Source: Ezakiella peruensis (lineage in GTDB: Bacteria; Bacillota; Clostridia; Tissierellales; Peptoniphilaceae). From it: DNA of 64,000 bases. Position numbers and translations under genes: made by a program. The stretch spans positions 403,723 through 467,722 of the forward strand of contig NZ_LT962469.1 of NCBI RefSeq assembly GCF_900215725.1, read 5' to 3'. Below are positions 53,943 through 62,626 of this stretch, piece by piece; position 1 is the stretch's first letter, and every line of letters begins with the position of its first letter. The notes under the pieces were generated by a model, which saw only the letters and a list, made by a program, of their open reading frames with translations, was not told the DNA's origin and made no database searches.

Positions 53943-54594
53943 ATCCATAATCATAGTCACAGTTTTTATGAGCATCTTGTTTGGACTTAGCCTTAAAATG
54001 AATGTCGAAACTGAGGATATGGACAAGGAATTTGTAGGTGAAAATAAAAACAAAGAACTTGCCATTGTAAATGAACAAATAAGGGTGAACAAGGAAATAA
54101 TTAGTGATTTAAATGAAAAAGTCTTGAGCCTAAAAAGTCTTCAGTCTCCAGAAGTTATGGAAGACCATTTAAAGCATGAGAGAGATAAGTATCAAGAGCT
54201 GGCCTGTGAAACAGATTTGACTGGCCAGGGTCTTGAGATTATTTTAGAAGATAGCAAGGATAGTGTATTTCAAAATACAAATTTTGGAATCGTGCACGAT
54301 ATTGATATCATTAATATAATTAACGATTTGAGAGCCAATGGTGCCGAGGCGATTTCCATTAATGATATTAGGGTAATAGAAACTACAGATGTAAAGTGCG
54401 GCGGCCCCGTTGTTAGAATTGATGGCCTGCCAAAGGCGGTTCCATTTGTGATAAGGGCTATAGGTGATGCAGAAAAGTTATATGCGGGTTTATATGATAC
54501 AAACGGCTATTTAAAGTTGTTGGAAGAGGTTTACAGCATAAAGGTTGAGATAAAAAAATCGGATGAGATATTGATTCCAAAGAAGGTGAGATAG
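53929..54594 (+). CDS. DUF881 protein, second copy
   Basis: The 221-residue paralogue of the preceding gene has the same layout: a membrane helix, a short coiled coil and a DUF881 domain (GQGLEIILEDS, ANGAEAISINDIRV, PFVIRAIGDAEKL). The ATG at 53929 overlaps the first copy by 14 bases; an in-frame TTG at 53911 is an alternative. The stop overlaps the sbp start (TAGTG). Confidence 0.82.
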   Translation: MKINKSIIIVTVFMSILFGLSLKMNVETEDMDKEFVGENKNKELAIVNEQIRVNKEIISDLNEKVLSLKSLQSPEVMEDHLKHERDKYQELACETDLTGQGLEIILEDSKDSVFQNTNFGIVHDIDIINIINDLRANGAEAISINDIRVIETTDVKCGGPVVRIDGLPKAVPFVIRAIGDAEKLYAGLYDTNGYLKLLEEVYSIKVEIKKSDEILIPKKVR

Positions 54595-54932
54595 TGTTAA
54601 TTGTTATTTTGGGTTTAATAGTTGGTGTAATGATTGGTGTTATTTTGCCATACACTTATAATACTGCATACACGCTTTATGTATCAGTTATTATACTTGC
54701 ATCGATGGATTCGGTTTTTGGAGGGATTAATGCTAGCTTGCAAGACAAATTTGAAAACAAAATATTTTTGTCGGGCTTTATAGGCAATACAATAATTGCA
54801 GTTGTGCTTACTTATTTTGGACAAAAAGTAGGAGTGCCAATGTATTATGCAACAATTGTGGTTTTTGGTAGCAGAATTTTTAATAATTTTGCAGAAATTA
54901 GAAGAATTTTAATTAAAAATAGCATTAATTAG
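54594..54932 (+). CDS. sbp: Small basic protein (DUF1290)
   Basis: The 112-residue, three-helix membrane protein matches the Sbp family of the Firmicutes division cluster (VGVMIGVILPYTYNTAYTLYVSVIILASMDSVFGGINASLQDKFENKIFLSGF). Function unknown. The start is GTG overlapping the upstream stop. In B. subtilis ftsA follows; here ftsZ follows directly. Confidence 0.9.
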   Translation: MLIVILGLIVGVMIGVILPYTYNTAYTLYVSVIILASMDSVFGGINASLQDKFENKIFLSGFIGNTIIAVVLTYFGQKVGVPMYYATIVVFGSRIFNNFAEIRRILIKNSIN

Positions 54933-54939
54933 AATTTTG

Positions 54940-54948
54940 TGGTATAAT
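54940..54948 (+). promoter_or_regulatory. Extended -10 promoter of ftsZ
   Basis: TGGTATAAT within TTGTGGTATAATATATA (54937-54953) lies 30 bases before the ftsZ ATG. It gives ftsZ a transcription start of its own within the cluster. Confidence 0.65.
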
Positions 54949-54977
54949 ATATACAAGAAATTTTTAGGGGGAAAGTT

Positions 54978-56042
54978 ATGATCGATTTTGAAATGGACGT
55001 TGACAAATTTGCCAAGATTAAAGTTATAGGTGTTGGCGGAGGCGGAAACAACGCAGTAAACAGAATGATTGAATGTGGAGTTAAGGGAGTTGAATTTATT
55101 GCATTAAATACAGACCGTCAAGCCCTTCAATCAAGCAAGGCTGAAACAAGAGTTCAAATTGGAGAAAAGATTACAAAGGGACTTGGTGCAGGAGCTAACC
55201 CAAGCATCGGTGCTCAAGCAGCAATGGAAAACAAAGATGAAATCATTGCTGAATTAAGTGGTGCTGATATGGTATTTATTGCCAGCGGCATGGGCGGCGG
55301 TACTGGTACAGGTGCTGCTCCAGTTGTAGCTGAACTCGCAAAAGACATGGGCATACTTACAGTTGGTGTTGTCACAAAGCCATTTACATTTGAAGGCAGA
55401 CAACGCATGAGAAATGCTGAAACAGGTATTGCTGAATTAAAAATGAAAGTTGATACTCTCGTTATCATCCCTAACGACAAACTTCTTCAAATTTCTGAAA
55501 AGAAAACGACAATGAGAGATGCGTTTATGATGGCTGATGATGTTTTGAGACAAGGTATTCAAGGTATTTCAGATTTGATTTCAGTACCTAACTTAATCAA
55601 TCTTGACTTTGCAGACGTTAAAACAATTATGCAAGATCAAGGCATTGCTCACATGGGCATCGGATTTGCTCAAGGAGATAATCGTGCTACTGAGGCTGCA
55701 AAGCTTGCAATCGAATCTCCTCTACTAGAAACATCTATAGAAGGTGCAAAATCTGTTCTTATTAATATTACAGGTTCAGATGATTTGGGTATGCTTGAAC
55801 TAAATGAAGCATCAGATTTCATTAGACAAGCAGTTGACCCTGACGCCAATATTATATTTGGTGCTGGTATTGATGAATCACTTGGTGACTCAATCAAGAT
55901 TACAGTTATTGCAACTGAATTTGAAGGTAAGGCTGCTGGTAAAACAGCAGACGCAGCTGGAGATGCAGAAGAAACTGAAGATAAAGAAGAAAAGAAAGCA
56001 GATCCTTGGCAGCTTGATATTCCGCCGTTCTTAAGAGGATAG
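54978..56042 (+). CDS. ftsZ: Cell division GTPase FtsZ
   Basis: This tubulin homologue forms the division ring. The 354-residue protein has [12 protein letters not shown], the tubulin signature GGGTGTG (106-112), [11 protein letters not shown] in the T7 loop, and an acidic linker ending in the conserved C-terminal peptide DIPPFLRG. That tail normally binds FtsA, SepF and ZapA-type partners. No ftsA is adjacent. Confidence 0.97.
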   Translation: MIDFEMDVDKFAKIKVIGVGGGGNNAVNRMIECGVKGVEFIALNTDRQALQSSKAETRVQIGEKITKGLGAGANPSIGAQAAMENKDEIIAELSGADMVFIASGMGGGTGTGAAPVVAELAKDMGILTVGVVTKPFTFEGRQRMRNAETGIAELKMKVDTLVIIPNDKLLQISEKKTTMRDAFMMADDVLRQGIQGISDLISVPNLINLDFADVKTIMQDQGIAHMGIGFAQGDNRATEAAKLAIESPLLETSIEGAKSVLINITGSDDLGMLELNEASDFIRQAVDPDANIIFGAGIDESLGDSIKITVIATEFEGKAAGKTADAAGDAEETEDKEEKKADPWQLDIPPFLRG

Positions 56043-56051
56043 AATTAGATT

Positions 56052-56079
56052 AGGCGCTTGGTAAACAAGCGTCTTTTTA
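56052..56079 (+). terminator. Terminator after ftsZ
   Basis: AGGCGCTTG (56052-56060) pairs with CAAGCGTCT (56066-56074) with one G-U pair, followed by T. Confidence 0.88.
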
Positions 56080-56100
56080 TTTATATATTAGGAGGTAATT

Positions 56101-56565
56101 ATGTATTGTCCAAAATGTGGATACCATGATTCAAAAGTAGTTGATAGCAGACAAACGGAAGACCACAAAACAATTAGAAGAAGACGCGAGTGTCTCAAAT
56201 GTCAATTTAGGTTTACGACCTATGAAAGATATGAGATGGCTCCACTTTTAGTTTCAAAGAAAGATGGGTCTACCCAAGAATTTGATAGAGAAAAGATTTT
56301 AAGAGGCATTATTAGAGCCTGTGAAAAAAGACCAGTCACCTCTGAAACTATGAACAAGATCGTTGATAATGTTGAAAGAGAATGCAGGAACCAAATGGTA
56401 AAGCAAATTCCAACCTCAGAAATTGGAGAGATGGTTATGGAGTCTCTGAAAAAGGTTGACGAGATAAGCTATGTTAGGTTCGCAAGTGTGTATAGGTCTT
56501 TTAAAGATTCAAAAACATTTATGGAAGAGCTCAAAAAAATAATTGAGGAAACAGATGGCAATTAA
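56101..56565 (+). CDS. nrdR: Transcriptional repressor NrdR
   Basis: The 154-residue repressor of ribonucleotide reductase genes has the zinc ribbon CPKCGYHDSKVVDSR with CLKCQFRFTTYER, then the ATP-cone domain (VSKKDGSTQEFDREKILRGI). No nrd genes or NrdR boxes were noticed nearby. RBS AGGAGG. Confidence 0.95.
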   Translation: MYCPKCGYHDSKVVDSRQTEDHKTIRRRRECLKCQFRFTTYERYEMAPLLVSKKDGSTQEFDREKILRGIIRACEKRPVTSETMNKIVDNVERECRNQMVKQIPTSEIGEMVMESLKKVDEISYVRFASVYRSFKDSKTFMEELKKIIEETDGN

Positions 56566-57367
56566 ACTAATGGCTTTTGATATGGATGGTACCTTATTAA
56601 ATAGCGACTATGAAATTTCAAATAACACTTTAAAAATCCTGCATTACGCCCAGGACAATGGTATAAAACTCGCTCTTATAACGGGCAGGGTCTATATCAG
56701 CCCAAAGAAATACAAGGAGGTCTATGGGTTAAATGCATCAATTGCAAGCACAAATGGAGCTTGCATTTTTGATGAGAATGATAATAAAATTTATAATGCT
56801 CCAATCGATAAGGATAAATTAAATTTGGCAATTGATCTATTAAAGGAAACGGATATGTATTTTCATCTTTATCCTATAGATGGTTTGATAACTCCCTATG
56901 GCGACAATCCAAGCGCTACTAATAGGAGGCGAATGCCCAAGGGCTATGACGATCTCTTGAAAGTTAGGATTATGGATTTTGACGCAATGAAAAACTTGGA
57001 CGAAGAGATTTATAAAATAATAATAATTGATGACGACAATGAAAAAAGGCTTGCCTTTAGGAGACTTTTGGATGAAAATAATATTCACAACAGCTCATCA
57101 TGGATTAATAATATAGAAATAACATCGCCACTTGCTACAAAAGAAATTGCCATTAAAACACTTGCTCAAAGTCATAATATAGATTTGAAAGATGTGGCTG
57201 CTTTTGGAGACAATGAAAATGATTTGCCCATGCTAAATATAGTTGGTCATGGATTTTTGATGGGAAATGCTCCTGATCATATAAAAGCAATTTCAAAATC
57301 AGAAATCATAGGTCATTATAACGAGGAAGGCGTGTACAAAAAAATTAAGGAGTTAATAGGATGTTAA
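56555..57367 (+). CDS. Cof-type HAD-IIB phosphatase
   Basis: The 270-residue hydrolase has the nucleophile motif FDMDGTLLNS, TGRVYISPKKY, the Lys region KEIAIKTLAQ and the final metal motif AFGDNENDLPML. Substrates of this family are various sugar phosphates or cofactors and cannot be inferred. The ATG at 56555 follows GAGGA and overlaps nrdR by 11 bases. Confidence 0.88.
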   Translation: MAIKLMAFDMDGTLLNSDYEISNNTLKILHYAQDNGIKLALITGRVYISPKKYKEVYGLNASIASTNGACIFDENDNKIYNAPIDKDKLNLAIDLLKETDMYFHLYPIDGLITPYGDNPSATNRRRMPKGYDDLLKVRIMDFDAMKNLDEEIYKIIIIDDDNEKRLAFRRLLDENNIHNSSSWINNIEITSPLATKEIAIKTLAQSHNIDLKDVAAFGDNENDLPMLNIVGHGFLMGNAPDHIKAISKSEIIGHYNEEGVYKKIKELIGC

Positions 57368-57828
57368 ATATTGTTTTACATGAGCCGGAAATTCCGCACA
57401 ACACTGGAGCTATTGCCAGGACTTGCGCCCTTACATCAACTAGGCTTCATTTAATAGAACCCTTTGGCTTTGAAATTTCAGACAAGTATTTAAAAAGATC
57501 TGGACTAGATTATTGGCCTCTGGTGGATCTTACTATATATAAGAATTTTGAAGAATTTATAGAAAAAAATAAGGGAGCAAATATTTATTTTGCTACGACC
57601 AAGGCCACAAAATATTATCATGAAGTAGAGTACAAGGACAATGATTTTATTGTTTTTGGTAAAGAAACCAAGGGGCTCCCAAATGAAATTTTAGACGCCT
57701 ATAGGCAATCTTTAATAAAAATTCCTATGATAACAGAGATAAAAAGAAGCTTAAACTTGGCAAACTCGGCGAATATTGTCCTATATGAGGCTCTCCGACA
57801 ATTGGATTTTCCCTTCCTAAAAAGGTGA
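57361..57828 (+). CDS. trmL: tRNA (cytidine/uridine-34-2'-O)-methyltransferase
   Basis: The 155-residue SPOUT-knot enzyme methylates the wobble nucleotide of tRNA-Leu species. NIVLHEPEIPHNTGAIARTCA, FGKETKGLP and IPMITEIKRSLNLANSANIVLYEALRQ are all typical. It overlaps the HAD gene by 7 bases. Confidence 0.93.
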   Translation: MLNIVLHEPEIPHNTGAIARTCALTSTRLHLIEPFGFEISDKYLKRSGLDYWPLVDLTIYKNFEEFIEKNKGANIYFATTKATKYYHEVEYKDNDFIVFGKETKGLPNEILDAYRQSLIKIPMITEIKRSLNLANSANIVLYEALRQLDFPFLKR

Positions 57829-57898
57829 TCTAAAACACTTTACAATTTAATAAATAAGATATACAATAGAATTAGAATATTTTTTAAAGGAGTAGTAT

Positions 57899-59509
57899 AT
57901 GGAAATTGCGATGCAAGTCATAGGAGGATTAGGACTCTTTTTATATGGCATGACACTAATGGGCGATGGTCTACAAAAGGCTGCTGGTAGAAAACTTAAA
58001 GCGATTGTAGGCGCCCTTACCAAATCTACCATTAGAGGCATAATAGTTGGTGCTTTTGTAACGGCCATGATTCAATCAAGTGCTGCTACAACTATTATGG
58101 TTGTGGGTTTTGTTAATGCCGGTATAATGACCCTTACTCAAGCTCTCGGAGTTATTATGGGTGCCAATATTGGTACAACCATGACAGGTATATTGATTGC
58201 TTTAAATTTAAATCAATATGCCCCACTTTTGATAGGCATCGGAACGCTTTTGTTACTTACTGGAAAAAACAAGACAGTCAAGGCAACGGGGGAAGCTATC
58301 CTAGGCTTTGGTATTTTGTTTTTCGGTATGATGACAATGGAAGGCGGGCTCGCACCATTAGGCAATACTCCTTTTTTTGTTAACGCAATTGCAACCTTGC
58401 AATCTCCATTTATTGGGGTGCTAGTTGGTTTTGTTGCCACAGCTTTGGTACAAAGTTCATCTGTTATAGTTGGTATTGTCCAAGCTCTGGGCATGCAAAA
58501 TTTAATTACAATCGGAGCTGCTTTTCCTATACTACTAGGTTCCAATATAGGTAGCACCATAACAGCTGCCATCAGCTCTATGGGCGCTCATAGAACTGCA
58601 AAGAGGGCGGCGTTTTTACACTTTATTTTTAACGTAATCGGATCAATGATATTTTTGATTTTATTTGTTATTTTTAAAGCGCCATTTGTCAATTTTATGG
58701 AAAGTAATTTTTCATCGCTCCCATCACAAATAGCTATCAGCCACTTGGGCTTTAACCTTATAAATACAATGTTATTATATCCATTTACTAAACAACTTGT
58801 AGCCTTGGCTGAAAAGGTTATACCAGGCAGTGATATTGGGGATGAATTTACAGTTTACCTTGACGAAAGAATGTTAAAGACTCCGTCAATTGCTTTGGGT
58901 CAAGCCATGCAGGAAACTCTTAGAATGGGTGACTTTGTAAAAGAGAGTCAACAAGAGGTTAAAGATTTAATAATAAATAGCAAGGCTAAAAATTACGAAT
59001 CTATTATGGAACGCGAGAAAGTTATAAATTCCATGCAGAGGTCAATCACTAACTATTTGGTTGCTTTAAGCCGTGAGTCTTTATTGAACGACACAGAGCA
59101 CAAGGAAATTGACGATCTCTTGTACATGATAAACGACATCGAAAGAGTTGGAGATCATATTAAAAATATTTGCGAACTTTACGAAGACATTGAAAGAGAT
59201 GAAATAATTTTTTCTCAAGATGGATTGGAAGAACTTGGCAATATGTTTGATGCATGTGAAAATGTTTTCGAGACAGCTATAGAGGCCTTTGTAGAAAAAG
59301 ATGAAGGCTTGGCACAAAAAGCTTTTGAGATAGAAGACAGTGTTGACCAGATGGAAGAAACCTACAGGCAAAACCATATACGCAGACTCGCTAATAAATA
59401 TGTAGATGCTGCTCCTGGAATTGTGTTCTTGGATTGTATCTCAAATCTAGAAAGAATTAGTGACCACTCCAACAACATTGCTTCTTATGTAGTGAACAAG
59501 GAGAGTTAA
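57899..59509 (+). CDS. Na/Pi cotransporter-family protein with PhoU domain
   Basis: The 536-residue protein has two repeated membrane halves with the family motif QSSAATTIMVVGFVNAG and its mirror QSSSVIVGIVQALG. A cytoplasmic helical PhoU-like domain occupies the last 200 residues or so (DDLLYMINDIERVGDHIKNI, LDCISNLERISDHSNNIA). It may import phosphate or act in c-di-AMP/phosphate signalling. RBS AAAGGAG. Confidence 0.88.
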   Translation: MEIAMQVIGGLGLFLYGMTLMGDGLQKAAGRKLKAIVGALTKSTIRGIIVGAFVTAMIQSSAATTIMVVGFVNAGIMTLTQALGVIMGANIGTTMTGILIALNLNQYAPLLIGIGTLLLLTGKNKTVKATGEAILGFGILFFGMMTMEGGLAPLGNTPFFVNAIATLQSPFIGVLVGFVATALVQSSSVIVGIVQALGMQNLITIGAAFPILLGSNIGSTITAAISSMGAHRTAKRAAFLHFIFNVIGSMIFLILFVIFKAPFVNFMESNFSSLPSQIAISHLGFNLINTMLLYPFTKQLVALAEKVIPGSDIGDEFTVYLDERMLKTPSIALGQAMQETLRMGDFVKESQQEVKDLIINSKAKNYESIMEREKVINSMQRSITNYLVALSRESLLNDTEHKEIDDLLYMINDIERVGDHIKNICELYEDIERDEIIFSQDGLEELGNMFDACENVFETAIEAFVEKDEGLAQKAFEIEDSVDQMEETYRQNHIRRLANKYVDAAPGIVFLDCISNLERISDHSNNIASYVVNKES

Positions 59510-59649
59510 TAAGAAAAGTCAGCAAAGTTACAATAATAAAAATTTTTAAATATAATGTAAAAATATGTTTATAAATTCCTTGTTATTGGGTATGTGTCTA
59601 GTGAATAGATGGATACCACACTAATAGTTGGGATAAATAAACTTAACTA
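59510..59649. other. Gene-free spacer, nothing recognised
   Basis: AT-rich sequence between the Na/Pi gene and the glycine reductase promoter. No clear terminator, gene or second aptamer is seen. Confidence 0.5.
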
Positions 59650-59677
59650 TTGATTTTATGAAAAAATATGATATAAT
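59650..59677 (+). promoter_or_regulatory. SigA-type promoter of the glycine reductase operon
   Basis: TTGATT (59650-59655), a 16-base spacer and TATAAT (59672-59677). Transcription from here gives a leader of about 220 bases containing the riboswitch. Confidence 0.7.
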
Positions 59678-59699
59678 TAATTTACAAACTTAATATACT

Positions 59700-59800
59700 G
59701 GATGATAGCACATAAGAGAGACCAGTTTGGCACCGAAGGTATAATAAGCTTTGCTTAGAAAACTCAGGTAAAAGAATTATGTGAAGGACAGAACTCTGAA
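59700..59800 (+). promoter_or_regulatory. Glycine riboswitch (single aptamer)
   Basis: The conserved blocks occur in order: AGAGAGACC (59715-59723), CACCGAAGGT (59731-59740), a variable stem AAGC/GCTT (59746-59756), ACTCAGGTAAAA (59762-59773) and GGACAGA (59786-59792). These are hallmarks of the glycine aptamer. Only one copy is visible, where many glycine riboswitches are tandem. It precedes a glycine reductase operon, so the ligand and the regulated pathway agree. Confidence 0.9.
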
Positions 59801-59845
59801 GTTTTAAGCTATTTGCTACAGAATTGTAAGGAGTTCTTGTTTTTA
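59790..59845 (+). terminator. Riboswitch-controlled terminator hairpin
   Basis: AGAACTCT (59790-59797) pairs with GGAGTTCT (59830-59837) and a T-rich stretch (TGTTTTT) follows. The 5' arm overlaps the end of the aptamer (GGACAGA), so ligand binding could hide it. That predicts an ON switch with glycine, which is inference. Confidence 0.65.
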
Positions 59846-59902
59846 TGTCCGTTATTATTGTTTGTAGATTGGGTATATATAAAATAAGTTAAGGAGGGTT
59901 TT

Positions 59903-60844
59903 ATGTACGATATAGCAATTATCGGAGGCGGCCCAGCAGGATTAGCTGCTGGTTTATACGCAGCAAGAGCAAAGCTCAAAACAATCATTATTGAAAAAGA
60001 AAAAGCAGGTGGACAAATCGTTACTACTGATGAAGTAGCTAACTATCCAGGAAGCGTTGAAAACGCAGGTGGACCATCACTTATCAAGAGAATGAAAGAA
60101 CAAGCTGAAGGATTTGGATCAGAATTTGTACTAGATACTATCCAAGAAGTTGAACTTGAAGGAAAAGTTAAAAAGCTTATCGGAAGAGAAAAAACTTATG
60201 AAGCCAAAGCAGTTATCGTTGCTACAGGTGCATCACCAAGATATATTGGATGCCCAGGTGAAAAAGAATTCACAGGTCGTGGCGTAAGCTACTGTGCTAC
60301 ATGTGACGCAGCATTCTTTGAAGATTTTGAAGTATATGTAGTTGGTGGTGGAGACTCAGCACTTGAAGAAGCTATGTACTTAACAAAGTTTGCTAGAAAA
60401 GTTACAATTATTTACAGAAAAGAAAAAGAAGACCTAAGGGCTGCTAAGAGCATCCAAGAAAAGGCTTTCAATAATCCAAAACTTGATTTTATTTTCAACA
60501 CAAATGTTGTAGAATTTAAGGGCGACGGTTTGTTAAGCACAATGGTTCTCGAAGATTCTAAAACTAAGGAAAACAGAGAAATCCATGCTGATGAAGAAGA
60601 CGGAACATTTGGTTGCTTCGTATTTATCGGATTCCTACCACAAAATGACATTGTTAAAGATGTTGTAAACATGGAAAATGGTTACATCGTAACAGATGAA
60701 AACATGCATACAAATATTCCAGGAGTATTTGCAGCAGGAGACAATAGAAAGAAACTATTAAGACAGGTGGTTACAGCTACCAGTGACGGCGCAATTGCTG
60801 CCACACAAGCTGAAAAATATATAGAAGAAAACTTTGCAGAATAG
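59903..60844 (+). CDS. trxB: Thioredoxin reductase
   Basis: This FAD enzyme of 313 residues reduces thioredoxin. The FAD loop is GGGPAG (8-13), the redox disulphide C131-A-T-C134, the second nucleotide motif VVGGGDSALEEA and the C-terminal GVFAAGDNR. As first gene of the glycine reductase operon it supplies electrons to GrdA through the next gene. The nucleotide motif spacing is that of typical NADPH enzymes, but NADH or ferredoxin-linked variants exist in amino acid fermenters. Confidence 0.95.
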   Translation: MYDIAIIGGGPAGLAAGLYAARAKLKTIIIEKEKAGGQIVTTDEVANYPGSVENAGGPSLIKRMKEQAEGFGSEFVLDTIQEVELEGKVKKLIGREKTYEAKAVIVATGASPRYIGCPGEKEFTGRGVSYCATCDAAFFEDFEVYVVGGGDSALEEAMYLTKFARKVTIIYRKEKEDLRAAKSIQEKAFNNPKLDFIFNTNVVEFKGDGLLSTMVLEDSKTKENREIHADEEDGTFGCFVFIGFLPQNDIVKDVVNMENGYIVTDENMHTNIPGVFAAGDNRKKLLRQVVTATSDGAIAATQAEKYIEENFAE

Positions 60845-60872
60845 TCTGCAGCATTCTAAAAGGAGGAAATCA

Positions 60873-61187
60873 ATGTTAGAATTAACAAAAGAAAATTTCG
60901 ACCAAGAAGTTAAAGAAGCTGAAGGATACGTACTAGTAGATTTCTGGAGCCAATCATGTGAACCATGCAAAGCTTTAATGCCACATGTTCATGATATGGA
61001 AAAAGATTTCGAAAATATCAAATTCACATCATTTGATATTGGTTTAGGTAGAAGACTAGCTATTAGAGAAAAAGTTATGGGTCTACCAGTAATCGCTATC
61101 TACAAAGATGGTGAAAGAATTGATGCAGTAACCACAGATGACGCAACAAAAGAAAATGTTCGCGCCATGCTTGAAAAGTACGCTTAA
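60873..61187 (+). CDS. trxA: Thioredoxin with CEPC active site
   Basis: The 104-residue protein has the thioredoxin fold with active site SC29-E-P-C32 where most thioredoxins have CGPC, and the cis-proline LP at 71-72. It probably re-reduces the selenenylsulphide of GrdA after each cycle. The ATG at 60873 follows AAAGGAGGAA; a longer in-frame start at 60834 overlaps trxB and is rejected. It lies between trxB and grdE. Confidence 0.93.
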   Translation: MLELTKENFDQEVKEAEGYVLVDFWSQSCEPCKALMPHVHDMEKDFENIKFTSFDIGLGRRLAIREKVMGLPVIAIYKDGERIDAVTTDDATKENVRAMLEKYA

Positions 61188-61224
61188 GTACTAAGGTATA
61201 GCTAATATACCAATAATTTAGTTT

Positions 61225-61255
61225 TAATCTGTGCACCTCCCCGGTGCACAGATTA
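61225..61255 (+). other. Perfect 13-bp inverted repeat between trxA and grdE
   Basis: TAATCTGTGCACC (61225-61237) and GGTGCACAGATTA (61243-61255) are exact complements around TCCCC. No T-run follows on the plus strand, so a simple terminator is unlikely. It could be an RNA processing or stabilising stem that sets different levels of trxBA and grd mRNA. Confidence 0.8.
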
Positions 61256-61285
61256 GATAAATAAATATTTTAAGGAGGTGAATTT

Positions 61286-62572
61286 ATGCGTCTCGAAATA
61301 GGTAATATTCTTATTAAGGATATCCAATTCGGAAATGAAACTAAAATCGAAAACGGCACTCTCTTTGTTAACAAACAAGAAATTATCGATTTAGTTTTAG
61401 AGGACGAACACATCGCAACTGCAGATGTTGAACTTGCTAGACCAGGTGAAAGCATCAGAATTACACCAGTTAAAGATGTTGTTGAACCACGCGTAAAAGT
61501 TGAAGGCCCAGGGGGAATTTTCCCAGGGGTTATGTCAAAAGTTGATGTTGTAGGAAGTGGTAAAACCCACGTACTCAAAGGTTGTGCAGTTGTAACAACT
61601 GGTAAAGTTGTCGGCTTCCAAGAAGGAATCGTAGACATGACTGGACCAGGTGCAGACTACACACCATTTTCAAAAACTTTAAACATCGTATTGAAAGCTG
61701 ATCCAATCGAAGGATTAAAGCAACACAATCACGAAAAGGCTCTAAGATTAGCTGGATTTAAAACAGCTATGTATCTTGCAGAAGCAGGAAGAAATTTAGA
61801 ACCTGATGAAGTTGAAGTTTATGAAACATTACCTTTGATGGAAGGTGCTGAAAAATTCAAAGGACTACCAAGAGTAGCTTATGTACAAATGCTACAATCT
61901 CAAGGCCTACTCCATGACACATATGTATATGGTGTAGACGCAAAACAAATTGTACCAACACTGTTATATCCAACAGAAGTTATGGATGGAGCTATCATCA
62001 GCGGAAACTGTGTTTCAAGCTGTGATAAAAACCCAAGCTATGTTCACATGAATAACGACGTTATTAAGAATCTTTACAAGGTTCACGGCAAGGAAATCAA
62101 CTTCGTAGGTATGATTATTACTAACGAAAACGTTTACCTAGCTGATAAGGAACGTTCTTCAAACTGGACAGCTAAACTTTGCAGATATTTAGATCTTGAT
62201 GGTATCATTCTTTCACAAGAAGGATTTGGTAACCCAGATACAGACTTAATTATGAACTGCAAAAAAATTGAAAAACAAGGTGTTAAGACTGTTATTATTA
62301 CAGACGAATATGCAGGCCGTGACGGTGCCAGCCAATCATTAGCTGACGCTGATCCACTAGCAGATGCTGTAGTAACAGGTGGTAACGCTAACCAAGTTGT
62401 TGTATTACCAAAACTTGACCACGTAATCGGCGATGAAAAATATGTTGCAATTATCGCTGGTGGATCCGACAAAGCAATTAGAGAAGACGGATCATTAGAA
62501 GTTGAAATCCAAGCAATTACAGGTGCAACAAACGAAACTGGATTTGGATATTTAACTGCTAGAGGAAAATAG
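61286..62572 (+). CDS. grdE: Glycine reductase complex component B, subunits alpha/beta proprotein
   Basis: GrdE is cleaved to two peptides with a pyruvoyl group that binds glycine as a Schiff base for transfer to GrdA selenium. The 428-residue protein keeps ISGNCVSSCDKNPSY with C242 at the expected cleavage site, the N-terminal MRLEIGNILIKDI and the C-terminal AITGATNETGFGYLTARGK. A perfect Shine-Dalgarno (AAGGAGGTGA) stands 6 bases before the ATG. Confidence 0.95.
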   Translation: MRLEIGNILIKDIQFGNETKIENGTLFVNKQEIIDLVLEDEHIATADVELARPGESIRITPVKDVVEPRVKVEGPGGIFPGVMSKVDVVGSGKTHVLKGCAVVTTGKVVGFQEGIVDMTGPGADYTPFSKTLNIVLKADPIEGLKQHNHEKALRLAGFKTAMYLAEAGRNLEPDEVEVYETLPLMEGAEKFKGLPRVAYVQMLQSQGLLHDTYVYGVDAKQIVPTLLYPTEVMDGAIISGNCVSSCDKNPSYVHMNNDVIKNLYKVHGKEINFVGMIITNENVYLADKERSSNWTAKLCRYLDLDGIILSQEGFGNPDTDLIMNCKKIEKQGVKTVIITDEYAGRDGASQSLADADPLADAVVTGGNANQVVVLPKLDHVIGDEKYVAIIAGGSDKAIREDGSLEVEIQAITGATNETGFGYLTARGK

Positions 62573-62626
62573 TAATATTTTTCACAAACAATAACAAAAA
62601 TTAAAATTTTAAGGGAGGAACCAAGA

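Noticed and set aside
58213-58572. Minus-strand open frame of 119 codons inside the Na/Pi transporter gene
   Set aside because: Antisense shadow of a membrane protein gene with no independent coding evidence.
59510-59700. A second glycine aptamer upstream of the first
   Set aside because: None of the conserved blocks (GAGAGACC, CCGAAGG, CAGGNAAAA) occur there, and the promoter at 59650 would exclude most of it from the transcript.
61225-61255. Hairpin as a Rho-independent terminator of trxA
   Set aside because: No T-run follows on the plus strand; the T-rich side is upstream. A terminator here would also cut off grdE, which belongs to the operon.
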